Source: Alteraurantiacibacter hainanensis
GTDB lineage: Bacteria > Pseudomonadota > Alphaproteobacteria > Sphingomonadales > Sphingomonadaceae
Length of the DNA: 64,000 bases
Direction: 5' to 3'
Assembly (NCBI RefSeq): GCF_036321025.1
Contig: NZ_JAZAPB010000001.1
Span: forward strand, 186,001-250,000
Positions 51,980 to 59,923 of this stretch are shown here, one piece after another. Both the position numbers and the translations under genes were made by a program. Every line of letters starts with the position of its first letter. Position 1 is the stretch's first letter. A model generated the notes under the pieces. It was not told the origin of the DNA and searched no databases. It saw nothing but the letters and a program-made list of their open reading frames with translations.

Positions 51980-53132
51980 TGGAAAGGTTCTCCGGTCGCT
52001 CTCCGAAAATCCGCGCATACTGGTTCATGGCGAAATGGTCGGTCATGCCGGCGATGAAATCGGCGATGTGCCGGGCGCGTTCCGGCTGTCCCTCGGGCAA
52101 GGTTTCCGACCAGCCCGAGTTCATCAGCGAAGGGTCCTGATCGTAGGCGGCATAGAGTTTGGCGATCACGGTCCGCGCGGATTGCGCGGTGCGGTTCTGC
52201 GCCTCGTGATGATAGAGATTGGCGTACATGAATTTCTTGAGCGCGCGCTCTCTCAGCGTCATTTCGTCGGAAAACGTAGCCAGCGCGCAGCCCGCCCCGC
52301 GGACCTGCTCGACACTGTCGATACCCGCCAGGTTGCTGCGCGTGGTCTGCAGCAGGTCGTTCACCATCACGCCGATCTGTGTGCGCACCATTTCCCGAAG
52401 TTGCTCCTCGCGCCGCGCGTGCGGAAAGCGCTTTGCGACGTCGCGCCAGAGATCAGCGATGAAATCCAGCTCCAGCAGCTGTTCCAGCTCGAGATATCCC
52501 GCGCGAAGGCCGTCGTCGATATCGTGATTGTCGTAGGCGATATCGTCAGCCAGAGCGGCAACCTGCGCCTCCAGCGAGGGCCAGCGGCGCAGGTCGAGCG
52601 GAAACGCGCCGTCCAGTTCCGCCAGCGCCCAGCCGGGGTTCTCCACCGGGCCGTTGTGCTTGGCGAGGCCTTCCAGCGTCTCCCACGTCAGGTTCAGGCC
52701 CGGACAGTCGCAGTAGGGCGTGTCGATGCGCATGACGGTGCGCAGCGCATGTTCGTTGTGATCGAAGCCCCCACGGGTCGCCAGCGCATCGTTCAAGGCG
52801 CCCTCGCCGGGGTGGCCGAATGGCGGGTGGCCCAGATCGTGCGAGAGGCACAGCGCCTCAGTCAGGTCCTCGTCCAGCCCGAGTTCTCGAGCGACGACCC
52901 GGCCGATCTGCGCCACCTCGAGGCTGTGCGTCAGGCGGACGCGGTAGTGATCGCCGTCGGGCGCGACGAAAACCTGCGTCTTTCCCGCCAGGCGGCGAAA
53001 GGCGATGGAATGGATGATCCGGTCGCGGTCACGCTGGAAAGCGGTGCGCGGCCCCCGGGCACCGTGGCCCGGCTGGTTGAACTCGCGACCGCGGGTTTTC
53101 GCGGGATCGGCAGCATAGGGCGCGCGGGACAT
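51972..53132 (-). CDS. dgt: dGTP triphosphohydrolase-like HD protein
   Basis: A 386-residue HD-domain enzyme that would cleave dNTPs to nucleoside and triphosphate. RDRDRIIHSIAFRRLAGKTQVF precedes the metal site: His69 in RLTHSLEVAQ, His98-Asp99 in LSHDLGHPPFGH, and a later Asp in LADDIAYDNHD. The length suits the short dGTPase-like group of alphaproteobacteria. It heads a run with the SDR and may share a promoter with it. Confidence 0.88.
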   Translation of the reverse strand: MSRAPYAADPAKTRGREFNQPGHGARGPRTAFQRDRDRIIHSIAFRRLAGKTQVFVAPDGDHYRVRLTHSLEVAQIGRVVARELGLDEDLTEALCLSHDLGHPPFGHPGEGALNDALATRGGFDHNEHALRTVMRIDTPYCDCPGLNLTWETLEGLAKHNGPVENPGWALAELDGAFPLDLRRWPSLEAQVAALADDIAYDNHDIDDGLRAGYLELEQLLELDFIADLWRDVAKRFPHARREEQLREMVRTQIGVMVNDLLQTTRSNLAGIDSVEQVRGAGCALATFSDEMTLRERALKKFMYANLYHHEAQNRTAQSARTVIAKLYAAYDQDPSLMNSGWSETLPEGQPERARHIADFIAGMTDHFAMNQYARIFGERPENLSNV

Positions 53133-53204
53133 GGCCGTTCGCTAGGTCAGCGCAGACGGACAGGCAACGGGAACAGATGCCGAACCCGCGCCGAAATGCA
53201 CCGC

Positions 53205-53579
53205 TTATTGGACGACCGCCTCGACTTTCCATCCATCGGGATCGATCAGGAAGGCAGCGTAGTACCCGGGCGCGTAATGCGGACGCTCTCCGGGCGCTCC
53301 GCAATCGGTTCCGCCCGCCTTCAGACCTGCCGCGTGAAAGGCGTCGACCGCGGCGCGGCTAGGTGCCGTGAAGGCGAGATGGAACCCGGGCAAGACGGCG
53401 CTTCCGCGAGGTTCTTCCCTGACGAAGATAGCCAGCTTGTCCTGACCTCCGGGAGGCCCGTATCCGGCGCCCTTCTCGATGATCCAGAGCCTTTCGAAAC
53501 CTAGCGGCGCGAGGACGGCGTCGTAGAAGCCCATCGATCGCCGGAGGTCGTCCACACCAATCGAAAGGTGGTCAATCAA
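53205..53579 (-). CDS. VOC/glyoxalase family protein
   Basis: A 124-residue vicinal oxygen chelate protein: MIDHLSIGVDDLRRSMGFYDAVLAPLGF, a mid-domain FHLAFTAPSRAAVDAFH and the C-terminal GYYAAFLIDPDGWKVEAV. His4 and a C-terminal Glu are in place for metal binding. The substrate is unknown. ATG overlaps the stop of the racemase gene by 4 bases. Confidence 0.82.
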   Translation of the reverse strand: MIDHLSIGVDDLRRSMGFYDAVLAPLGFERLWIIEKGAGYGPPGGQDKLAIFVREEPRGSAVLPGFHLAFTAPSRAAVDAFHAAGLKAGGTDCGAPGERPHYAPGYYAAFLIDPDGWKVEAVVQ

Positions 53580-54268
53580 TCACCGACAATCCATTTTGCC
53601 GCCGCGTCGGCGTGGATGCCTGTACAGTCGTAAATGGGCACAATGTTCGCATCCACGTCCACGACCAGCTCCAGTTCGGTGCAGGCCAGGATCACCGCCT
53701 GCGCGCCGTCCTTCTGCATGTTGGTGAACATCGACCGCAAGGCGCGCCGGGCGTCCTTGCTGGCCTTGCCCAACATCAGTTCCTCGTAGATGATCCTGTC
53801 CAGGTGCTCGACATTGTCCATGTCGGGCGGCAGCAGGTCCACGCCGTGCGACACCAGCCTGCGGCGATAGAAACTCTCGGTCATGACATTGCGGGTGCCG
53901 ATCAGCGCCGCGCGTTCGATCCCGTCTTCCTTCATCTTCGCGCCGACGCATTCTGCGATGTGGAGGATCGGCTTATCGACCCGCGCTTCCACGTCGCGAT
54001 AGACCTTGTGCATCGAATTGGCGCCGATCACGATCATCTCGGCCCCTGCATCGATCAGCCGCTGTGCGCTGTCGGCGATGACATCGGTGGCTCGCTGCCA
54101 GTCCTCGCTGCTCTGCAGGCGGTAGACGCGCGAGAAGTCGAGGCTCTCGATCAGCATCGGAGCCGACGCCGTCTTTCCGACATGGCGTTGCACGTAGCGG
54201 TTGATCCGCTCGTAATACGTGCTGGTCGAAACCCAGCTCATGCCGCCGATCAGGCCGATTTTACGCAA
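53576..54268 (-). CDS. aspartate/glutamate racemase family protein
   Basis: A 230-residue protein of the Asp/Glu racemase superfamily (YgeA/RacX type). It begins IGLIGGMSWVSTSTYYERINRYV. The first catalytic position lies in IGANSMHKV, where Ser/Asn replaces the usual Cys (typically ANTxH), while the second Cys is present in AVILACTELEL. A missing first Cys argues for altered or broad specificity. Coupled to the VOC gene. Confidence 0.8.
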   Translation of the reverse strand: MRKIGLIGGMSWVSTSTYYERINRYVQRHVGKTASAPMLIESLDFSRVYRLQSSEDWQRATDVIADSAQRLIDAGAEMIVIGANSMHKVYRDVEARVDKPILHIAECVGAKMKEDGIERAALIGTRNVMTESFYRRRLVSHGVDLLPPDMDNVEHLDRIIYEELMLGKASKDARRALRSMFTNMQKDGAQAVILACTELELVVDVDANIVPIYDCTGIHADAAAKWIVGD

Positions 54269-54420
54269 AGTGATATGCCCCCGTCAGTGCCCTGGAGTTT
54301 CGATTGCAAGGCCCGCTCTTCTAGCGGCTGACCCCGGGCTGGAACGACCCGGAGCGACCACCGGTTCCCTCCGTAAGGCAGGCAGAACGTGGAATGACGT
54401 CACGACGCCCGATCTTGGCA

Positions 54421-55881
54421 CTAGTCGAGCGCCTTCACGATTTCCTCGACCATCTTCTTGGCGTCGGAAAGCAGCATCATCGTCTGGTCCATGTAGAAGA
54501 CGTCGTTGTCGACGCCGGCATAGCCGACCCCGCCCATGCTGCGCTTGATGAAGAACACCTGCTTGGCCTTTTCCACGTCGAACACCGGCATGCCGTAGAT
54601 GGGACTGGACTTGTCCGTCTTGGCCGCCGGGTTCACCACGTCGTTCGCGCCGATGATGAAGGCGACGTCGGCCTGCGCGAATTCGGAGTTGATGTCCTCC
54701 AGTTCGAACACCTTGTCGTATTCGACGGAGGCCTCCGCCAGCAGCACGTTCATGTGCCCCGGCATGCGCCCGGCGACGGGGTGGATGGCGTATTTCACTT
54801 CCACGCCCTTCTCCTCCAGCAGGTCGGCCATTTCGCGAAGGGCGTGCTGGGCCTGTGCCACGGCCATGCCGTAGCCGGGGATGATGATGACCTTCTCCGC
54901 CTGCTCCAGCATGTAGGCGGCGTCTGCCGCGCTGCCCTGCTTGTAGGGGCGCTGCTCGCGCGGTTCGCCGTCCCCGCCGCCGCTGTCGTCGGCACCGAAG
55001 CCGCCCGCGATCACGCTGATGAAGCTGCGGTTCATGGCGCGGCACATGATGTAGCTGAGGATCGCACCGGACGAGCCGACCAGCGCGCCGGTGATAATCA
55101 TCGCGGTATTGCCGAGCGTGAAGCCCATCGCCGCCGCCGCCCAGCCGGAATAGGAGTTGAGCATGGAGACCACGACCGGCATGTCCGCCCCGCCGATCGG
55201 GATGATCAGCAGGAAGCCGATGATGAAGGCGAGCAGCGTGATCCACAGCACCAGCATGCCCTCGCCCGGCCCGCCAGCGCCGGACATCGCATAGGCCGCA
55301 ATCAGGCCGATGATCGCGAGTAGCGTTCCCAGGTTGATCACGTGGCGCGCCGGCAGAAGGATGGGCGATCCGCTCATCTTGCCCGACAGCTTGGCGAAGG
55401 CGATCACCGAACCGGAAAAGGTGATCGCACCGATGGCGATGCCGAGACCCAGTTCGATGCGACTGACGACGAGTATCTGGCCATCGGCTCCCAGAATGCC
55501 GAATGCGCCGGGATTGAGATAGGCCGCCCAGCCCACCAGCACGGCGGCAAGGCCCACCAGCGAGTGGAAGCCCGCAACCAGTTCGGGCATTGCCGTCATC
55601 GCGATCTTGCGCGCTACCGTCACGCCGATGATGCCGCCGATCAGAATGGCGATGCCGATCTCGACGATGTTGGCAATGTCATGCGTCACCAGCGTGGTGA
55701 CGACCGCGATGGCCATGCCGATCATGCCGTTGCGATTGCCCGCGCGGCTGGTCGCCGGGCTGGAAAGCCCGCGCAGCGCGAGGATGAAGAACACGCCCGC
55801 GACGAGATAGGCCAGCGCGACCCAGGGGTTCACGGGACCGTGGGCGGCGACGTCCGCGGCGGGAGCAAGGAAGGACAGCAT
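54421..55881 (-). CDS. pntB: proton-translocating transhydrogenase subunit beta
   Basis: A 486-residue NADP(H)-binding subunit. About eight to nine membrane helices come first (ALAYLVAGVFFILALRGLSSPATSRAGNRNGM), then the soluble domain III with IIIPGYGMAVAQAQHALREM, the phosphate-binding NDVVNPAAKTDKSSPIYGMPVFDVEKA and KRSMGGVGYAGVDN. The complex couples hydride transfer between NADH and NADP to proton flow. ATG 55881 is preceded by two bases after the pntA2 stop. Confidence 0.95.
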   Translation of the reverse strand: MLSFLAPAADVAAHGPVNPWVALAYLVAGVFFILALRGLSSPATSRAGNRNGMIGMAIAVVTTLVTHDIANIVEIGIAILIGGIIGVTVARKIAMTAMPELVAGFHSLVGLAAVLVGWAAYLNPGAFGILGADGQILVVSRIELGLGIAIGAITFSGSVIAFAKLSGKMSGSPILLPARHVINLGTLLAIIGLIAAYAMSGAGGPGEGMLVLWITLLAFIIGFLLIIPIGGADMPVVVSMLNSYSGWAAAAMGFTLGNTAMIITGALVGSSGAILSYIMCRAMNRSFISVIAGGFGADDSGGGDGEPREQRPYKQGSAADAAYMLEQAEKVIIIPGYGMAVAQAQHALREMADLLEEKGVEVKYAIHPVAGRMPGHMNVLLAEASVEYDKVFELEDINSEFAQADVAFIIGANDVVNPAAKTDKSSPIYGMPVFDVEKAKQVFFIKRSMGGVGYAGVDNDVFYMDQTMMLLSDAKKMVEEIVKALD

Positions 55882-55883
55882 GC

Positions 55884-56165
55884 TCACTTGTCCTTCTTCT
55901 TGTACATGGCGAGCATCCGCTCGGTGACGGCGAAGCCGCCGAAGATGTTGACGCTGGCCAGCACCACCGCGGCAAGCCCGAGCCACTTCGCGATGTCGCT
56001 ACCGGCTTCGGCACTGGCGATCAGGCCGCCCACGATGATCACGCTGGAAATTGCGTTGGTCACCGCCATCAGCGGCGTGTGCAATGCGGGTGTCACCGAC
56101 CAGACCACGTAATAGCCGACGAAGCACGCCAGCACGAAAATCGAGAGGATCGAAATGAAGTCCAT
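55884..56165 (-). CDS. pntAB: transhydrogenase membrane alpha-2 subunit
   Basis: A 93-residue, three-helix protein equal to the membrane part split from PntA: SIFVLACFVGYYVVWSVTPALHTPLMAVTNAISSVIIVG, ending AMYKKKDK. This three-gene form of the transhydrogenase is common in alphaproteobacteria. Its ATG shares one base with the TAA of the upstream micro-gene (TAATG), so translation is coupled. Confidence 0.93.
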   Translation of the reverse strand: MDFISILSIFVLACFVGYYVVWSVTPALHTPLMAVTNAISSVIIVGGLIASAEAGSDIAKWLGLAAVVLASVNIFGGFAVTERMLAMYKKKDK

Positions 56166-56311
56166 TATTCCCCCTCATCCGCATAGGATGTGTCGGTCAG
56201 GGCCTGGCCAACGATGTAGCCGCCCCGGTAGAGCAATGTCGCAGCGATTATCGTGGCCACGATCAGGATGAGCACTCTCGCGCCTTTCGGCAGGTCGGCG
56301 TACCAGCTCAC
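56165..56311 (-). CDS. 48-residue single-helix protein inside the pnt operon
   Basis: GTG at 56311 overlaps the TGA of pntA (GTGA) and the TAA at 56167-56165 overlaps the ATG of the alpha-2 gene (TAATG). The peptide starts SWYADLPKGAR, has one membrane helix VLILIVATIIAATLLYRGGYIV and ends in an acidic tail TDTSYADEGE. Coupling on both sides and sensible topology make it a real gene. It may be an accessory subunit or assembly factor of the transhydrogenase; no family is recognised. Confidence 0.75.
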   Translation of the reverse strand: MSWYADLPKGARVLILIVATIIAATLLYRGGYIVGQALTDTSYADEGE

Positions 56312-57420
56312 TCCTTCAGCCTCGCGTTCACCACTTCGCCGCCCCTGGTCAGCCGGATGGCGTCGCCGATTTCCTCGTCGAGCACCGGTTTGCCCGCTTC
56401 CTTGTCCCAGAAGGCGTTGAGGAGATTGAACAGGTTGCGGCTGAAAAGTGCGCTCGAATCCGCAGGCAGGTGGGCAGGCGTGTTGGAGAAGCCCATGATC
56501 GTCACGCCGTGCTTCTCGACCACCTGATCGGGCACGGAGCCTTCCACGTTGCCGCCCTGTGCCACGGCAAGATCGAAAATCACGCTGCCCTGTTTCATCG
56601 TGGCAATCTGCGCGTCGCTGACGAGCCGCGGTGCCGCGCGCCCGGGGATCAGCGCGGTGGTGATGACGATGTCCTGCTTGGCGATGTGCGCGGAAACCAT
56701 CTCTGCCTGCGCGGCCTTCTGCTCGTCGGTCAGCTCGGCCGCGTAGCCACCCTCGCCCGCTGCCTCCAGCCCATCGGCAAACACCGGTTTCCCGCCAAGG
56801 CTCTTGATCTGCTCGGCCGTTTCGGGCCGCACGTCCGTGGCGGAAACCTGCGCGCCAAGCCGCTTTGCCGTGGCAATGGCTTGAAGTCCCGCAACGCCCA
56901 CGCCCATGACGAAAACCTTGGCCGCGGACACCGTGCCCGCCGCCGTCATCATCATCGGGAAAGCGCGGCCATAGGTGTCCGCCGCGGCGATCACCGCCTT
57001 GTAGCCTGCCAGGTTCGACTGGCTGGAGAGCACGTCCATGCTCTGCGCGCGGGTAATGCGCGGCATGAATTCCATCGCCAGCGCCTCGAACCCCGCCTTG
57101 GCATAGGCTTCCACGCGGTCACGCTGGCCGAAGGGATCGAAGGTCGCTGCCACCCAGGCACCCGGCTTCGCGCCAGACAGCGCGGCGACATCGGGTGCCT
57201 GCACGCCCAGAACCAGGTCGGCATCGGCCACGGCCTTCGCCGCGCTCGTCACCTGCGCGCCGGCTTCGGCATAATCGGCATCGGGGATTGCGGATTGCTC
57301 GCCCGCCCCTTTTTCCACCGCCAGGGTAGCGCCGAGTGCGGAAAGCTTCTTTACCGTTTCAGGCGTCGCGGCGACGCGGGTTTCACCCGGCGCACGCTCC
57401 TTCAGAACCGCAATCTTCAT
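56308..57420 (-). CDS. pntA: NAD(P) transhydrogenase subunit alpha-1
   Basis: A 370-residue soluble NAD(H)-binding domain I. It begins MKIAVLKERAPGETRVAATPETVKKL, has the Rossmann part VFVMGVGVAGLQAIATAKRLGAQVSATDVRPE and the mobile loop region, and ends before any membrane helix, as in the split form. ATG 57420 is chosen since the eight residues before it lack family similarity. It follows the oxidase subunit IV gene by 16 bases. Confidence 0.94.
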   Translation of the reverse strand: MKIAVLKERAPGETRVAATPETVKKLSALGATLAVEKGAGEQSAIPDADYAEAGAQVTSAAKAVADADLVLGVQAPDVAALSGAKPGAWVAATFDPFGQRDRVEAYAKAGFEALAMEFMPRITRAQSMDVLSSQSNLAGYKAVIAAADTYGRAFPMMMTAAGTVSAAKVFVMGVGVAGLQAIATAKRLGAQVSATDVRPETAEQIKSLGGKPVFADGLEAAGEGGYAAELTDEQKAAQAEMVSAHIAKQDIVITTALIPGRAAPRLVSDAQIATMKQGSVIFDLAVAQGGNVEGSVPDQVVEKHGVTIMGFSNTPAHLPADSSALFSRNLFNLLNAFWDKEAGKPVLDEEIGDAIRLTRGGEVVNARLKE

Positions 57421-57436
57421 CCCCCCGCCCGTCACC

Positions 57437-57559
57437 TCAGGCAATCAGGATGACGACGATCAACGTGATCAGCGCGATTACCGGGATGGACCACTTCAAC
57501 AGGCTGATAAAGCTTTCGTAGGTGCCCTTGGCCGCCTTCATGTCGTGCGGATTACTCAT
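57437..57559 (-). CDS. aa3-type cytochrome c oxidase subunit IV-like protein
   Basis: A 40-residue protein. MSNPHDMKAAKGTYESFISLLKW followed by one membrane helix (SIPVIALITLIVVILIA) matches the bacterial aa3-type oxidase subunit IV family (COX4_pro_2), which packs beside subunits I and III in Rhodobacter and Paracoccus. It is first gene of the pnt run, 16 bases before pntA. No other oxidase gene is in the window. Confidence 0.85.
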   Translation of the reverse strand: MSNPHDMKAAKGTYESFISLLKWSIPVIALITLIVVILIA

Positions 57560-57727
57560 CGTATGTATTCCCTTTGGGATTGGTCTCGTGTTCATGGTCC
57601 TATCCCTGCTTGCGCGCCCGCTCAAGTCTGCAAACGTGGAAGAATGGCCTTAATCGGCTCTTTACCCAGACCTGATAGCGCAGACTTTCGACATCCGGAC
57701 CGTTCCGGAGCCAGGGATAGTTTTCGC

Positions 57728-59149
57728 ATGGTAGAGCCAGAACAGCGATTGCTGATGCTGATTGACGACGATCCGGCGCATTGCCGGCTCGTCAGTGCGC
57801 TTGCCGGGCGCGAGGGCTGGCGCACGATCACCGTTGCAGACCACGAGACAGCCATCGCCACGATGGGCACCCGACAGGGCATGCAGCTTTCCGCGATCAT
57901 CCTCGACCAGTCCGTGCCGGGGGAACGCGCCTGCGAACTCATCGCCGACCTGAAGGACCGTCGTCCCGCCCTGCCGATCCTGATGCTGACCACCAGCACC
58001 AGTCCGCAACTAGCGGTAGAGGCAATGCGCGCAGGCGCTGCAGACTATCTGGTGAAGCCGGTCTCTCCCGATCGCCTGATGCTGGCGCTGCGCAACACCA
58101 CCATGTGCGAGGCACCTCGCGACGAACTGACCCCGCTTTCCGAGAAGATGCCGACCCAGCTCGATTTCGACGCGATGGTGGGCACCGCCCCGTCTTTCCG
58201 CGATGCGCTGGCGAAGGCCGCCAAGGCTGCGCGCGGACACGGTCACGTGCTGATCGAGGGTGAAAGCGGTACCGGCAAGGAAATGCTGGTGCGGGCGATG
58301 CAAGCGGCCTCGCCCCGCGCCAAGACGGCATTCCGCATGATAAACATCGGAGGAGTTTCGGCTAACCATCTGGAATCGCAGCTATTCGGTCACGAGAAGG
58401 GAGCCTTCGCCGGCGCTTTCGACCGCCGGACGGGCGCCTTCCATGACTGCGACGGCGGCACGCTCGTGCTCGACGAGATCGATCGCCTTTCGCTGGAAGT
58501 TCAGGACCGGTTGATCGCGGTGCTCGAAAGCGGCAGCGTGAAGCCGTTGGGCGCGCAATACGGGTTCAAGGTCGATGTGCGGGTGATCGCGGCCAGCAAC
58601 CTTCCTCTGGCCGACATGGTGGCGACGGGGCACTTCCGCGCGGAATTGCTCGAATTGCTCGCCCGCACCTTCATCGAACTGCCCCCGCTGCGCGAGCGTG
58701 GTCGCGACCTTGGCGCGCTGGCTCGCTATTTCCTTCACCAGATCGGACAGCAGCCCGGGCTGCGCCCCATCAGCATCACCGGCGACGCGCTGCGCCTTCT
58801 CGGTGCCTTCGAATGGCCCGGCAACGTGCGCCAGCTGCAGGCCGTGCTGTTCCGGGCTGCGGTGTTCTGCGACGGAGATGCGCTGACGTCGGAGGATTTC
58901 CCGCACCTGCGCGAGATCATCGGGGAAACCGAGGCGCCCAGCAACGGCCCCATCCGCGAGAGCGCGGGCGTGCAGCTCTATTCCGAGGACGGCAACCTGC
59001 GTCCGCTCGAAGAAATCGAGGCCGACGTGATCCGCCTCGCCATCGGGCACTACCGCGGACGCATGACGGAAGTCGCGCGCCGCCTCGGCATCGGGCGCTC
59101 CACGCTTTATCGCAAGCTTTCGGACCTCGGCATCGACAACGCCGCCTGA
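57728..59149 (+). CDS. NtrC-type response regulator with GAFAGA loop
   Basis: A 473-residue regulator. The receiver domain (about 8-122) has Asp13/Asp14, phosphoacceptor Asp60 in IILDQSVPG, Thr88/89 and Lys110. The AAA+ domain has Walker A GESGTGKEM (178-186) and Walker B TLVLDEID. The sigma-54 contact loop, normally GAFTGA, is GAFAGA at 225-230. The C-terminus is a Fis-type helix-turn-helix (VARRLGIGRSTLYRKL). The Thr is critical for sigma-54 contact in NtrC and PspF, so this protein may work without sigma-54. No kinase is adjacent. ATG 57728 is the natural receiver start. Confidence 0.87.
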   Translation: MVEPEQRLLMLIDDDPAHCRLVSALAGREGWRTITVADHETAIATMGTRQGMQLSAIILDQSVPGERACELIADLKDRRPALPILMLTTSTSPQLAVEAMRAGAADYLVKPVSPDRLMLALRNTTMCEAPRDELTPLSEKMPTQLDFDAMVGTAPSFRDALAKAAKAARGHGHVLIEGESGTGKEMLVRAMQAASPRAKTAFRMINIGGVSANHLESQLFGHEKGAFAGAFDRRTGAFHDCDGGTLVLDEIDRLSLEVQDRLIAVLESGSVKPLGAQYGFKVDVRVIAASNLPLADMVATGHFRAELLELLARTFIELPPLRERGRDLGALARYFLHQIGQQPGLRPISITGDALRLLGAFEWPGNVRQLQAVLFRAAVFCDGDALTSEDFPHLREIIGETEAPSNGPIRESAGVQLYSEDGNLRPLEEIEADVIRLAIGHYRGRMTEVARRLGIGRSTLYRKLSDLGIDNAA

Positions 59150-59157
59150 GCGGCGCC

Positions 59158-59198
59158 AAGCGACCGAAAAATCCGCAAAAATCCGGCATTTGTCGCTT
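59158..59198 (+). terminator. weak hairpin after the response regulator
   Basis: AAGCGAC (59158-59164) and GTCGCTT (59192-59198) are perfect inverted copies. Between them lies a direct repeat of AAAAATCCG (59168-59176 and 59178-59186). The large 27-base loop makes a terminator doubtful; it could be a regulatory dyad for the downstream lipoprotein gene. Confidence 0.35.
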
Positions 59199-59257
59199 TG
59201 TGACCACGCTGCAAAATAATGCGCGTCGTTCGCGGAACATAAGCTGATTTCAAGCGA

Positions 59258-59905
59258 TTGCATCATATGTTTATTTTTCGACGCTCCATCATGATGGCCG
59301 CCCTAGGTCTCGCCATCGCGTCCTGCGGCGACAGCAGCGCCGAACTGGGCGAGAGCCAGAGCGTCTCGACGCACCCGGCTGGGGCCGGTGCCATGCAGAA
59401 CGCAACGCTAGGCCCCCTCACCTACCAGTTCGACCAGTCCGAACTGACCGCGGCGGACGTCGATATTCGCATTCCGCCCGACTACCAGACCATGCAGAGC
59501 GCGACGAAGCTGATCCCGGAAGCGCGCGCTTTCTCGCTTGGAGAAGAGAACTGCTCGTATGGCGAATCCGGGCTGGTCAGCGAATGCAGTGCCGAGCAGG
59601 AGGCCGGGTTGACGTTGGCCCTGCTTCCCCGCCCGGTGGGAGAATATCGGGAGGCCTTCGAAGAGGCCGGACCGATCGCCGACGAACTGGAGCCGACACA
59701 ATTGAACGGAATCGACGGCTTCTCCTTCACGGCCGAGGCCGAAGGGGCGGGCACGGAATATCGCTTCTTCGGGATCGACGAACGCACGATCCTGCTGGCG
59801 AGAACTTTCGATTCCGACAGCACCGACGATGCAGGAAACGCCATCGAGAAGGTTATCAGAACCCTTTCGCGATCGGTGGACGACCAGCTGGAAGAAGACA
59901 GCTGA
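59258..59905 (+). CDS. exported lipoprotein, unknown function
   Basis: A 215-residue protein. A signal with lipobox LAIASCGDS is followed by a Ser/Gly-rich linker and a compact domain with two Cys in NCSYGESGLVSECSAEQ, probably a disulfide. No family is recognised. The start could be Met1 (59258), Met4 (59267) or a later Met (59291). It stands alone between a response regulator and the convergent folP. Confidence 0.65.
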   Translation: MHHMFIFRRSIMMAALGLAIASCGDSSAELGESQSVSTHPAGAGAMQNATLGPLTYQFDQSELTAADVDIRIPPDYQTMQSATKLIPEARAFSLGEENCSYGESGLVSECSAEQEAGLTLALLPRPVGEYREAFEEAGPIADELEPTQLNGIDGFSFTAEAEGAGTEYRFFGIDERTILLARTFDSDSTDDAGNAIEKVIRTLSRSVDDQLEEDS

Positions 59906-59923
59906 CCGGCTTAGCCGTCCGAC

